Source of the DNA: Phoronis australis
Taxonomy: Eukaryota > Phoronida > Phoronidae
Length of the DNA stretch: 64,000 nucleotides
NCBI GenBank assembly: GCA_002633005.1
Contig: NMRA01000070.1
Span: forward strand, 562,303-626,302
Direction: 5' to 3'
The position numbers and the translations under genes are program-made. This document shows positions 1-13,000 of this stretch, piece after piece; position 1 is the first letter of the stretch, and every line of letters starts with the position of its first letter. The notes under the pieces were generated by a model. It made no database searches, was not told the DNA's origin, and saw only the letters and a program-made list of their open reading frames with translations.

Positions 1-515
1 AAATCGTCGGAAAATCATCGTCAACCGTCCTCTACATAGTAAGCATATACATGCCAATTTTCACAATCATCCTTTGAGCGGTTTGGTTGATAGAGGGGTG
101 GACGCACAAAAACAGACTCGAAAACACTAAAAATGGCCACTAGGTGGCGCAAACTATGTCGAATCCATCTGAAAACGGCAGGATAGCGTCATCTCACTAC
201 TAGGTGCCTACATACCAAATTTCATGAAAATCCGTTCAGGACTTTTGAAGATACAAAGGTAAGCGTAAAAAAATAAAATTGCCACTAGGGGGCACACCGG
301 TAGTCGGATCCGTCCGAAAGTTCGCACATACCGTCCCATTTATGAATGGAACATATGTGCTAAATTTCATGAACGTATGTCAAAGGGTTTTGGAGATAGA
401 GCAGCGGACGCCGGACGCCAGACGCCGGACGGACGCCGCCCGGACGGACGGACGGACGGACAGAGATGACGGCATAATGCGTCCACATATAAATATGTGG
501 GCGCATAAAAATTGG
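1..515 (+). repeat. CTCF-motif repeat family, copy 1 (cut by window edge)
   Basis: This is sequence shared with 20300-21402 and, inverted, 33889-35400. It holds repeated blocks of the form GCCACTAGG(G/T)GGC, here at 137-150 and 282-295. It ends in a near-perfect hairpin at 477-506 (ATGCGTCCACATAT paired with ATATGTGGGCGCAT). A GGACGCC/GGACGGAC microsatellite lies just before the hairpin (407-465). There is no coding signal; the open frame at 279-779 is chance. Confidence 0.7.
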
Positions 516-835
516 CTTAAATTTAAGATTTGTCTCAGCTACGTCAGTTTTTTTGGAAGGGGCCCAGAATTTCAAAGCATAGTGTCCAGACTAGCGGAGT
601 TTCTAAAAGGCTCTTTAGATCTCACTATACAAAAAATAACTTGTCACTTGAAGGGTGCTACAATCCGAAATTCCTTTGTACTACATTACCTACAGCTTAG
701 AATACTCCACAGCAATACAGCAATGGGACCATTACACATTATAAACTTACCAACAGACATTTACCTGCAGGAACTTTAGACCAATAATCCCGAGAAATGT
801 CACTGATCATAGAAAGTCTCCACAAAGTGACTAAC

Positions 836-1082
836 CTGGAGCCAGGAAGCCCTCCCTCTCTCCTGTCACTCCAGTTATGTTGTCCATGTCGTATCTCACG
901 GTGCGGTCTGATCTTGGTTTGAAGGGGCCGAGTTGCTTGCGACGCATGACCAAAACAATCAGAATAATGCCGACTAAGACCAAAACACAACCCAGACCAA
1001 CGAATACACCAATCACTGTCGCATAATTGACTTGAGTATACTTCACGAATCCCACATTTATGGCCCAGTTTCCTATGGTAAC
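836..1082 (-). CDS. Receptor coding exon 12: transmembrane helix and juxtamembrane segment
   Basis: This 247-nt exon (phase 0 in, phase 1 out) encodes residues 912-993. A 26-residue hydrophobic helix (bases 945-1022, residues 932-957) is followed by the stop-transfer MRRKQ. The cytoplasmic stretch contains TVRYDMD, close to the LVRYDAR of the MET juxtamembrane region, then GFLAPG before donor G|gttagt. Plexins instead continue with a charged coiled stretch, which is absent here. The downstream kinase exons would be left of base 1; I see no coding sequence in 1-780. Confidence 0.85.
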
Positions 1083-4000
1083 CTGCAAAATAAAGAAGAT
1101 AATGCAGAACAACAAATGTTTGATGATAGATATGTGTATGACTGTGGCTCTTACTCTACCCTGGAAGACACATGCTCTCTCTTGGGTAGAAATCTTTCCT
1201 AACTTGTGTTCTTTAGGTCACGTGATGAGGCCAGCAGGTGGCGTGCAGACCAGATTTAAAAATGTTAGTGATACAATAAATACAAGGAACACAACACAAC
1301 ACAATACGATATAATGAATACACTACACTAGAATACAGGGGGATTTGGGACAAGCCAGTTCAATAATGTGCTTGGCCAGTGTGAAGTAAGAAGGTTAATA
1401 TCTCCCATCTTGGCTTATTGATGTCATTCACAGAAATAAGCAGATAACAAAAAATAAAATGAAATAAATGACCACATATAATATTCAACTGCCTCAGATT
1501 TTACAGAGCCAATACAAATTTTTCCTCAATACAGACCTATAATATACAGAACAAATTTAATATAAAAGTATGTGATTTTCATCACTGCTAAAACAAATTC
1601 ATCAAAACAATGACAGCTGTGAAAAACTTCTGATCAACATTTTGATTCTTCAATTTTTAATCAAGTGCAAAGCCCAAAACTGAAACAACTTCATTAAGTT
1701 ACGATATTTGAAAAACATAACTCATAATACAAAAATTATGCACTAGCTCCTTCCCCGAATAAACTTTGAATATTAATCCAGACACCGCACCTGGACAGGC
1801 CAACCAGATATTCAATGCCACACTTAAAAAAACTTACTAATATTGAAAAGCACTAACAATGGACAATAACAAAAAATGCGCGTAATTAAACGATAGTCGC
1901 CTGCACCCCTAATTTAAAGTTAGGAGCATGCACCACAATGCTAATCGCTAATCAGCAAATACGCGTTATTCTGGATAGAGAAGTATCGGTTTGAATGTAT
2001 GCAGGCACAGTGCATAAATACTGTCACTCACATAGACGACTCTCATTGGTTCATCTTCTTGTGGGTCATCAGGTCGGTTGAATGGCCGACACTTCAGTGT
2101 AGACTCAGTAACCGTTGTCACCTGACAGTTTTTACCATCGATTGTTACATTGATATCATCTCTGGTTGAGCCAACGTTCAAATTACGTCCCTGGTAACAC
2201 AATTATAGATCAATGACAAACTTTTGAGTCCTGTAACGCGAGCTCTTCCTTGATTAGCTCAGCAGAACAAAAGCCAATAGGGTGCACACAAGGAATATCT
2301 TTCGAAAACCCTACCAGAATGAATATTTTTTTAATCAAACTTCTCTTAAAATTCCTCAGATTTTGAGAAATTTTGACACCAAAACCTAAGGCTTTTTATC
2401 TGTAAACTCTTCCTTCTGTAATTAAACAAACAGTTACAATTCCAGTACTTATATTTTTATTGTTTTATGACAAATATAATTGACAATGAATAATGTCAGA
2501 ATAAAGTACCGAAAAGCATAATATTGGCAGTTCATAAGTTTTCCATCAAATCAAAGGCAACAGTCTTGATATGTCTGGGCTTACATTGGGCTCTTATCAG
2601 ATAAACCCCGGGTTGTAATTCAATTTTCCAAATAAGCACCCTGTACTTGTTCGCAGAAACTTGTTGGTTAAGGAATCCCAGTTACAAGACAACAAGTTTT
2701 ACAACGGTTCCACTAGGTCGAAAGTACTCCTTATTCCAACCAGAATCAACTGAAATCTAATTCTCAGATTGTGTTGGAGCATTTGCAGTGCAAGCTAACT
2801 CAAAATGCTTGATATTTCTAGGTCGAGTACTTCAAACTGAGCTATTACAACTTTCCCACCAGAATCAACTGAAATCTATTCTCGGATTGTGCTCGAGCAT
2901 TTGCAAAGCAGGATAACTGAGAATGCTTGATTTTTATAGGTCGAATACTTCGAACTGACCTTTTCCAACCTTTCTCAATGGTATCAAAATGAAGGTTCCA
3001 AACAAAGTTCGCTAGCAGTGAAATGATGGAATATGATGGATTACAAATGCAAGTGAGCAAAGTTGCAAACATTTCCAGGTAGATATTTAATTTTAAGAAA
3101 AAAATGAGCACAGCTCACCAACAAAATCAGTTCCTTATCCTCTGGAAACATAAGTACAAGATTCTTTTCTCCCCGAAACTTCTGGATTTCCGGATCAGGG
3201 TAGTAGGTGAACCTTGCCAACTCGGGCTGACTTTCACGCAATGTGCGTAAAATGTCGACATTGTCCATCTCAAACCATATGTCTGTTAAAACAGGCCGCT
3301 CCGATGTGACATTCAGCTTCCTGTTATTAAGAGGAGGCGATTTGCAAACCATATAAGCACCCTCATTGTAAGACTCACAATCCTAGAAAACAAACAACAA
3401 ATTAATACAGCTTTGCCAACATTTATGAAACCGTCGCCATCATCAAAATCACCAATAATAACATTTTAATAAACTGTGACTGGGATTACAAGTGTCGTCC
3501 GGCACTGTTACTGTAAAATTCACTTTTCATATTCCAACCCTTTTCAAGGGGTGCGATAAAATCTCATCAATTTTGGACAAAAATAATTACCAAATTTATA
3601 TCTTTTTCGTTTTTGGAAGACTTATGACACTGCTGTGATTACCCACAATTCCTCAAAAGCACTGTCAAGAGGTAGCGGTGACATCAAAAAATCATGAAGC
3701 ATTTATTCGGTGCTGTTCATCTTTAATTATAGAAATGCAAATAAAAACATTAATTTCACTTTTCCACCACAATAATGTGGCCTGAAATGCAGACATTTTA
3801 CCTTTGGTTAGTTCTAAAACCATTTTAAGAAGAATCTCAAAATTTACAACCAGAACCCTGAATCCCTCGATATTAGGGCTGAATATCGGACCCATTCCCC
3901 CCTTAAAAATATGCAAAATTCCCCATAGATATTCCCCTTAAGTGATTGAAAAATTACCGTCGAGGTTCGAATCGCTTGTAACTCACACAGGTGACAATTC

Positions 4001-7000
4001 CAAAGAGCACAATGGCTATTTGAACCAGAGCCTGAGAGGGCTTGCAACACGATGGGGTGCTATTGATGGTAACCGCGACGTGGAATATTCCACTCACCCC
4101 AAAATATTCCCCTGTTAGAAGACACAGGCAACTTTCCCCTTTGATGAACGAGGGCCCTAACAACCGTTACTATTAATTGCCAAAACAAATTAGTATGAAT
4201 ACCACAGCTGTCGTAGTGACTGAAAGTGGACAGTACAATTTGCATTAAGAATCCCAGTTCATTTCCATGTAGATATATGACTTGTCCAGTAGAGCCTTTC
4301 TGATAAATCATTCATTACATGTCACATATTGGATTGAACTTTTTCATGCAAAAAACAAAATGATAATCACTTGTTTCTCTACGGACTAGTTAGGTATGCT
4401 CCCAATCGGTTTGTGACATCGCACACCAAAATATCACAAGGGGAAAAACATGAAAGTTAAGACATTTATTTGGCAAGTCTATCAGTTCCACATGTATTCT
4501 TCTGGCAGCTTTTCCATACCAGGCGATGTAGGAAACATTTCTATTGGCTTAAGGAGGCCTTGGAATGACCAATGACCAAAGAGAAGAAAAATTTCCAGTG
4601 CGGTATCATTCCACAAATTCATAGGCTTCTGTGATAGAAATATTTTTTGCACTGTAAAATTTAACTGAAAGAAACGATTTTGCACGAAAAAAGTCAAAAT
4701 AATGATAAAAAGAGACATAAAAGAGGAAAACGGAAACCAAATATTAAGAGGAAATCAAAATCAAAAAGAGGAAATCCTCTTAAAAAGAGGAAAATTCCAG
4801 GCCATGCTTAAGCTTTTTTCAACTGACCCCAAAGGCAGTGATGTTCTCATCCTGGACAGGCATGACTCCCATCTGAGGGAACTGCACAACATCCAGACTT
4901 GAGCCAGTAACAGTTACTCTAATGCCTCCGCTGAAATGTAGAACACCATAACAGATTTAATGCGTGGGTCAGCTTAATTAGGTTAAAATAAAAACATTTA
5001 ACACAATAAATTCAATGTGAATTTACTATTTCGGAAGTTAGACAATTAGATCTGGGACAATATTGGTGAACTTGTATAACACATTAGTCTATCAGGCCAA
5101 ATAATGCAAAGAGTACTGGAGAACGTGCACGAAACATTTAGTTTATCAACCCAGTATTAATGTCAAATTGACCAATCACCTGAGAATGCTTTTCTTAGGG
5201 TTTACACCAGTGACTTGAGGATCATCTTTGTAGGTGAAAGTGGCTCCTCCCAAATTCAAATTGGCATTGTCAATCATCAGTTTCACAGCGCCCGTTGCCA
5301 GTGATCTTCGTGTCAGTCTTGATCTAGTGTGGTATGCTGGTGTCTGGCATGTAAGCTGAGTACGTGTTCTCCTAAATAGTTGTCATAAAATTTAAAGCTT
5401 CCGTTTATCCTGTTTAGCCGACTACAAACAGTGGCTCGAAAATACTTCGGAGTTTATTGGGACAGACCAACCTTGAAATGGTCAATCCCAGGGCTCAACA
5501 TTAACTTTTTAAGCCAATTGCCCTTCGGGCAAGTAGTTGAAATTTTTACTTGCCCGAACAACGAATTCACTTGCCCCAAGTACAATCCCAAATAGCACCG
5601 TGCATGTGCACACCTAGGTAATGTGTTACTGTAGGGCTGCCTGTGCTGAGCCTCCTCTTGTGTTGTGCACGCTATATACACGAAGTGCTATTTTTTTAAC
5701 GATTCTTCGAATAGAACATTTATTTATAAGGTGTCAAAACACTAGAGAGACAAATTAGAAGAGTAACTATGGTATCCGAACCACTGTCACACGTTCACAG
5801 GCGCCGAAATGAGCTAGGGCATGAACTCTGGACACTTCTGTGTATTCATTAGTTTATACGCCCTCATGCATTAAACTTGAGTTGTTGCTAACCTGAATTT
5901 CATTTTTTGCTATCCGTAAAAATCTTGCACAGTTTTGGTNTAGTAAGCTAAACAGAGCGAAAAGCAACACATTTGTAACACGCTAATACCATTAAATATG
6001 TTGTTATTGTTCTTATCTTTGACAACACCAAACTCTATCTCAGTTTGTTGCAGTTATCTGATGGCAAAAATGTAAACAAATCAAGACAAAAAACTAAATT
6101 ATTTCGGCATCTTCGAAAAATTTTGCAATGAAATTTTGCCAATCTTCCAGATTTTGAGGATTCTTTTGAACACTACATCATGCAGTATTTCAGTCTTTGG
6201 ATTGGCTATGGACATGGTGTCATCTTTGACAGTACATGACACGTGATGCAGTATTGACCACACACATTTAAAATTTCACAAAACGGCCTCCGACATGTGG
6301 CATTTAAGGTGCTGTTTTGATTTACTCAATTTCTGCAACAATATTGGTCTAAACCTGTCGCGAAGTGGTTTCTGGGCTTGCGTAGAACTGATGCCAATAG
6401 CCACTAACAGAGGTCCTGGATTTTAAGAACCAGTTTTCTCCACTGAATAATGAGCATCAAAATGGTTCTCAAAATGTGAAACGCCTCCAAGTGACTATTG
6501 CTCAGATCACAGTTTAAGGAAATTTATTACATGATTTTTAAATAATTATTTGAATGAATAAAAGAACTAAAATTAGAAATCAACTTCTTCGGTAACAGGA
6601 TATTATTTTTGTAAACAACTAATTTGTCCAAATTCAAACTTTCCCCCAACCAGAAATCTATGTCACACAAATTCACCACACTTTTATCCTGTGTGTTGTT
6701 ATTGCAAAATCGCCATCTTCATTATGACAATTTTACAATAACAACACACAAGATAAAATGGCACTGAATATGCGTGACGTCAACTTCCAGTTTCCATAAA
6801 GCTTAGATTTAGACAAATTAATTTTTTACAGAATGGTATACAGTTATCTAAAGGTCCTCTTAGTTCAAAATGTTCAAAAATCCCGGAATCTTCCTTTACC
6901 GCTTGAGACCACACTCAGCACATAAAACGACAAACCATGACAAGCTGACTCGTTGACTCTGGTCTCCAGCAGTAATGAGCCGTTGTGTCTTGGTAACGCA

Positions 7001-10000
7001 AGCCCAAAGTTCACATCAAATTCAATTAAGTATCAAGTTGAGACCAATTTTATTACGGGAGGCGGCATAAACCAGAAGTCAGTTTTTGATGGAAGATGGG
7101 TTTGAAGCAGCTTGAACAGCACTCCCATAATGCAACACCACAACTCCCATTATGCAACAGTAATACTTTAAGCCATCCAACAGGTGATAAAGATCTGCAT
7201 ACTCACTGAATATTTAAACAAGAGAACCCTGCCACGGTTACTGTAACTATGGAGCCCACATGCAGGTTCTGACCTTTGAAGGTCATGGTAGTTCCTCCAG
7301 ACTTGGGACCCTTGAATGGTGACACACTGCTTACTGATGGGTCCTGAAAACATGGCCATAAACGATTAGAACATCGGAAACAAAATTGAGACCACACTTT
7401 AGTAGAAACGGTTGTGGTCACTCGACCAGTTCCTTCGACTCCATAACCAATATTGCGTTCCGTAATAGGGACGTTCCAGATCACACTGCAACACTCTAAT
7501 CTCGCTGTATTTACACACAATGCCACAATATCTGTTACGCCCTTTTGTAAACGCTCGTTCTTGTGCGATTGTAATTCCACAATGCTCTTAGCTGTTGTAT
7601 TCTTTACAAGTTTTCTTTGCAGCATAAATCTAATCATCCTTCCAATGCCAACACAGTATTACTGCTGTGTTTTGGGCTGCAACTCCATCTCAGAAGATGT
7701 TGGATAAACTTGACTAATATCTTTAGATACGTGATTTTAAGTTCTTCACCATTCCAGCATCAAGACACAAAAATGCTGTGAGAGTGGATAAAACAAATTT
7801 GTCAGGTTAATTTTAAACACACAAAATTCTCTTTTTTGACCTTCTCATTTACACTAACTTTCAAATGGTTGAAATCCGGAATATTTCCTCGGCCATATAC
7901 CTCAATGGTCTCTGATACAACTTGTGAAAATGAGCCTGAATTCCAAAACAAAGCCGATGAAAACAATGGGTTTCATTACGCCTGGGACAAACGAGGGTTC
8001 TATCTCTGCGTAATCCAGAATGGCCATTTTGAAGACACTCTTGGCTAAATATGTTTAACAGCTTCTTATTTAATTTGAACTTTTCTTATGTAGTAAAATT
8101 TTGCTTTTCATGGACAAAAATGGGGACACCCACATAAATATAGTGTTTCCACATAAAATATGATTACAGGTGGGTACACCTGTCTGTAAAGGTTGATGAG
8201 TTAAGTCTCTCTCTGTAACTGGGTACACCACAGACTGGATGGGTCTATCTATATAAATATAACTAGACCCGTCGCGATGGGTCCAGTTATATATATATAT
8301 AGATAGACCCATTCCACATTTGGTGCACCCAATTACAAACAGAGATTTCGCTGATCAACCTTTACTGACAGGTATGCCCACCTATAATCATATTTTATGT
8401 GGAAAAACTATATTTATGTGGGTGTCCCCATTTTTGTCCATGAAAAGCGAACTTTTATTAGATAAGAAAAGTTCAAATTAAATAAGAAGCTGTTGTTTAC
8501 TTATGGAATGGAAACCTTGAAGACACGTGGTGTCTTACAACAGCCATCTATCCAGATATTTTATGTGTTTTGTCATCCCCTACATCCATTTTCATACTAT
8601 TCACAATTTCACACAATAAACAACCTATTGTTTTTTCCTTCTCATCTCTGAAAATAGTAATTAGAATGAACATTATTATTCTTGTGACACATGCCTAACA
8701 AAATAAAATTTATTCGCGGGCAAAGGACCTCGTCTCACAAACTCACGTGGAAAAAGAAGTCGTTTGTCGAGGATGCCGTTCCCCGAATTGAAAATCCATC
8801 TTCATTTTGCTCGTCGTCGATAATCTTGACATTCACTTCTCGTTGAAAATCACCCGTTGCATTCCTTTTCGACATGGAGCATACAATTCTGAGAAAAACA
8901 TAAAAATATTTAGTTTTTACCTTACTATCGACCAGTCAGACCATGTGACATGCAGACCGTGAGAAAATGTCGCACTGAAGATCAAAATTGCACCCAGCAA
9001 GTGAAATAAAGGAACCGTTGCTAAATTAAATCAACCTCGGTCAAGCCTAATGGTGAATTAAATTATTTGAAACTTGTCTCCAAACTTTATTATGCCTTAT
9101 GCTATGGGTATGTAAAATATAACTGGGTTATCTATTTGACCAGAGCGATAGTGTAATAAGGCACGAAAAATTATCTACTTCACAAAATAAAAACAAAAAG
9201 CAGCAAGTTCTACATTTGCCATGTGACATACCTCGCGCCACAATATACACATAGTCCTACACATTTTCACACATAAATTACATCATCTGCTTTAAAACTG
9301 ATCAAATGTCAGGGATGCTAACTATGACAGGAACTACAGTCATCCAGAAGTCTACAAGATAAAGCCCCAAATTATGGCTAATAAATACACATAGTATTAC
9401 ATAACTGGCAAACTATACATAGCTAAACAAATCCAACAGTCAGCTAAAATTCCGTGTAACACAACCACAGTAGCAATAAATAGAAATAGAAATTTTTACT
9501 TGTCTTTCATTACGTAGAATACTGAAGTTTTGAAACAAAATCCACAAAGGTGGACGATTACCCTAATAGTAGTACCACGAGTCACAGATTGTAGTTTAAA
9601 AGACGCGCAGATCCTCAGTCTTAACCACTACGGTAAATCTCCACATATTTCACACAGAAATAATTGCGAAAATTTTAACATTTCCATTTTTCAAAACCTG
9701 ATTACTTCACTGCAAATGATCGAAAATGAACCCAAAATTGTTTCACAACACCAACACAGTGCAGACCATAGTAGAAATAGATTAAAATCTTTATTTTTAG
9801 GGAAAAATTTGACAAAACAAAATTTAACTTGTCGGACATATTGTGTGCTAAATAAAAGTACTGACCTATCGCCAGGATTTTTAGTGACGGCTTATCTGAC
9901 CAATCAGAACGCAGCATTCTTGACACACCTTTGTTTCCAAGCTGCCATTTTACCCATCAAACAACATGTTGCTGGGTAAAACTTACTGTTTGCTTGTCGA

Positions 10001-13000
10001 AATTGCTCAAGGGGTGGAGTTTGCGATAGGTCAATAACTAATTGTTGCACTGATGACAACACAAGATACAGAGGTCCTTTTTATCTTCAGCCACACAGTA
10101 TTGGGTTCACGGTGACCAAAAATAGCGAAATGGTTAGTGTGGGTGCCACAACAAATCATGACAGAGCTAACTATTAGTCAGGCTCTCTTCCAATTGATTG
10201 CCAATAGCCAAGCAAATAATCGCGTTACTCATGAGCCTTGTAACTAACAGAAGGAAAAAATACCACCAGACGTGAGCATGCAAGGTGCTGTGGAAGTAAA
10301 CTTTTTAAAACAAATTATGTAGTAACTAGGTAATTCGCTAATAAGTGAAAATCTCACTTGCTCTCTGTATGCTCCTGAATGTGACAGACTGTTTTATCAA
10401 CGAACACATCACGTAACTTGACTGGTGGCGAGCCAAACGCTCGTCCAATGATGGTTAGCCGCGTCCCACCAGCGTTCGGTCCTGAGTTTGGGGTGAACTG
10501 AAAATGAGAGGTGAATTATCAAACACTCATTCAAATTCTAGCTCGTGATTTTCAGCATGAAATGAACAACGATCTTTGCCACAATTTTACAAATGATAAT
10601 TAAAAGAAAAGTTCACCTGCTGATAATTAAAAGAAAAGTTCACCTGCTGGGGTAAAACACTTAAAAAAACATCTTAAGCAGTGTTTGTATTCACATCAAA
10701 TTTGTAATCGCATTACGTCTCCTAGCCTTGACGTAAAAAAATTCGATCCTTTGATAAATTGAAAATGTATGGTTGTAATACGTGATGCAGGACAGTGTCA
10801 CTTACATAATGAAGAGAAGGTGGACAGCTGTTGCGGGTGGTGGTGGTCTCTAAACACGCCACCTCTGTGCTACAGTAGCCCTTGACACCATCACCACACC
10901 ACAGACAGTCTAGCGGGTCGTGAGCCGACAGACAACTGAAACACTCATTGTAGGCACGGCACGAGTTCAGTGGGAACTTCGATATCTGAAAGAATGACGA
11001 AATTTCCTAATGATGGAAAGGAAAAACTCAATGGGATGAAAACGATTTTCACGTTCAATGGCCACAAGGGGTCGCTTTCTGAAAACATGAGGTATCTATG
11101 TCAAGAGTTCTGCCCAGCTTATTGTCTGCAAGAACAACATTATGTATTCGGACAAAATGACCTGGAATGTTCCACCATGATGGCTGGGCAAAGTCAAGTC
11201 AAATACATCGTCAGAAACTGAGAATGAGGAGGAATAAAGTTAGTGAGACGGCTTTGCAATTTCATGAACAGAATTTGCCGCCCTAATTGTCATTGCCAGG
11301 CACTGTGCTGTTAACTGAATTATGGGTCATGACAGGAAAATGATGTTCTGTCTTATATTTACGCCTTGTACTGTACAAGTCAACTGGTTTACTCAGGGTT
11401 TCTCTGAGTGATCCGTATCCACTTCATCAACAGTGATTCTAAAATTAATTCAGATTTTGAAACAACAAGTATAAGCACACACGCACGCATGCACCCGCAC
11501 ATTCATGCTTCGAAGTAACAGGTAAACAAGGTTTGATTTCTTTTACTAATGCTTCAAATAATTGTATATGGTTTCCCAAAAGACTGTATTACCGGGTTTC
11601 TGATTTCTCAAAAGGTTTTTTCTTACGGCAATATAGTTACAAAGATAATATTTAAATGCAAAGTAGTTTGGTCTTTAGCACATCCATTAATACAATATTG
11701 AAACATGGTTAACATACATTGACTTCCTCAAAATCACATCCAAAATATGCAGTCAATATCACATCCTTGTCTAACTTTAAATTATGTTGTGAAGTTATGT
11801 TGGTTATGAACTTTAGTGACTGGTATTCTAAACAGTTTTCACGAAGAAAGTACAAAGTACCAATAAAAGACTTTATGACACATCTCAATTATGATTACGG
11901 TGACAACTCTCAACTTTGGGACAGTGAATTTCTTCATTTTGCTCAAGGTCATAGCTTGTACAAAGCTTTTGAAACAGTCGGTATTGACCGTCCCAAATTC
12001 AAGAACTACAATCAACGGCAAATGGATCATTCAACTCAATGATACACACTATGGGGATGTAAGAAAACATTACCTTGGTAACCAAGTCTATTTTCAGACT
12101 ATGTTGGTAGAAAGCACAGCATCCAATATTTGAAAACACTTGGACTGAATTCTTTTAAAAACTACAGCACTTCTTAGAGAGATTACATCCTAGCCACACA
12201 GCCCACACTGAAGGCAAATTTCAGACCATGATTTGTCACTCCATTATCTATGGTTCAACCCCCCTACAGCATCAGTAAGTCAGAGACTATTGTTGGACTG
12301 AACTAAGCTTACGGTAGCTGGACATGAATCGTATCTGGTTTGCTGCATTGGACATAGTGCAATGGCTACACTGTTGTGACATGAATACAGAAACTCTGTT
12401 ACAGAAATCAGATATGCCCACATTGTCTTGTGTATGGAGGTTGACTAATCACTTTGTAGTGTATAGTGTTTTATGGTTTTTGTCCACGAAGCTTGTTAGC
12501 GATATGAATTCTGATACTTGAGTTAAAAGAAAGCAATCATTTTTTTGTATCGTATTTATAAAAAGGGCAGACACATTTTAAGGTTATTTAATAATACAAG
12601 CCTTTGGCCCTGATTAACAATTGATGCACCATTACCAAAATGACGTCTTGTTTCAATACAGCGAGCAAACACAACAATCAATAACACAGATAAACTTAAC
12701 GTAGAGCTGGTCACAGTGACGTTTGAAAGATGTTGAAAACTTAAAGGTGGTCACATGTAGTCACCCATTAGTCGTCCTCTTGAGGTCTCTTGGCGACAAT
12801 ACATCCATAAGTCGTCCTCTTGAGGTCTCTTGGCGACAATACATTGAAAAAACATTTGTGAACTTCACAGCAAGATTCAACTCATCACTCCTACGTACCT
12901 TACGTCCTGACAAGACGAACAAGTTGTTCTGTGACGAGTCCATTGCCATGTCCCTTTCTATAGGAACGCTGCTGCTTTCGCTCAACTGAAAATCCATGAA

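Noticed and set aside
279-779. 166-codon plus-strand open frame
   Set aside because: It runs through the CTCF-motif repeat, a GGAC microsatellite and the terminal hairpin; no protein-like features.
3960-3990. B-box-like GAGGTTCGAATCGC suggesting a tRNA
   Set aside because: No A box or stem partners upstream within tRNA distance.
9530-9979. 149-codon plus-strand open frame
   Set aside because: No recognisable motif, biased composition, and it lies in a receptor intron on the opposite strand; treated as chance.
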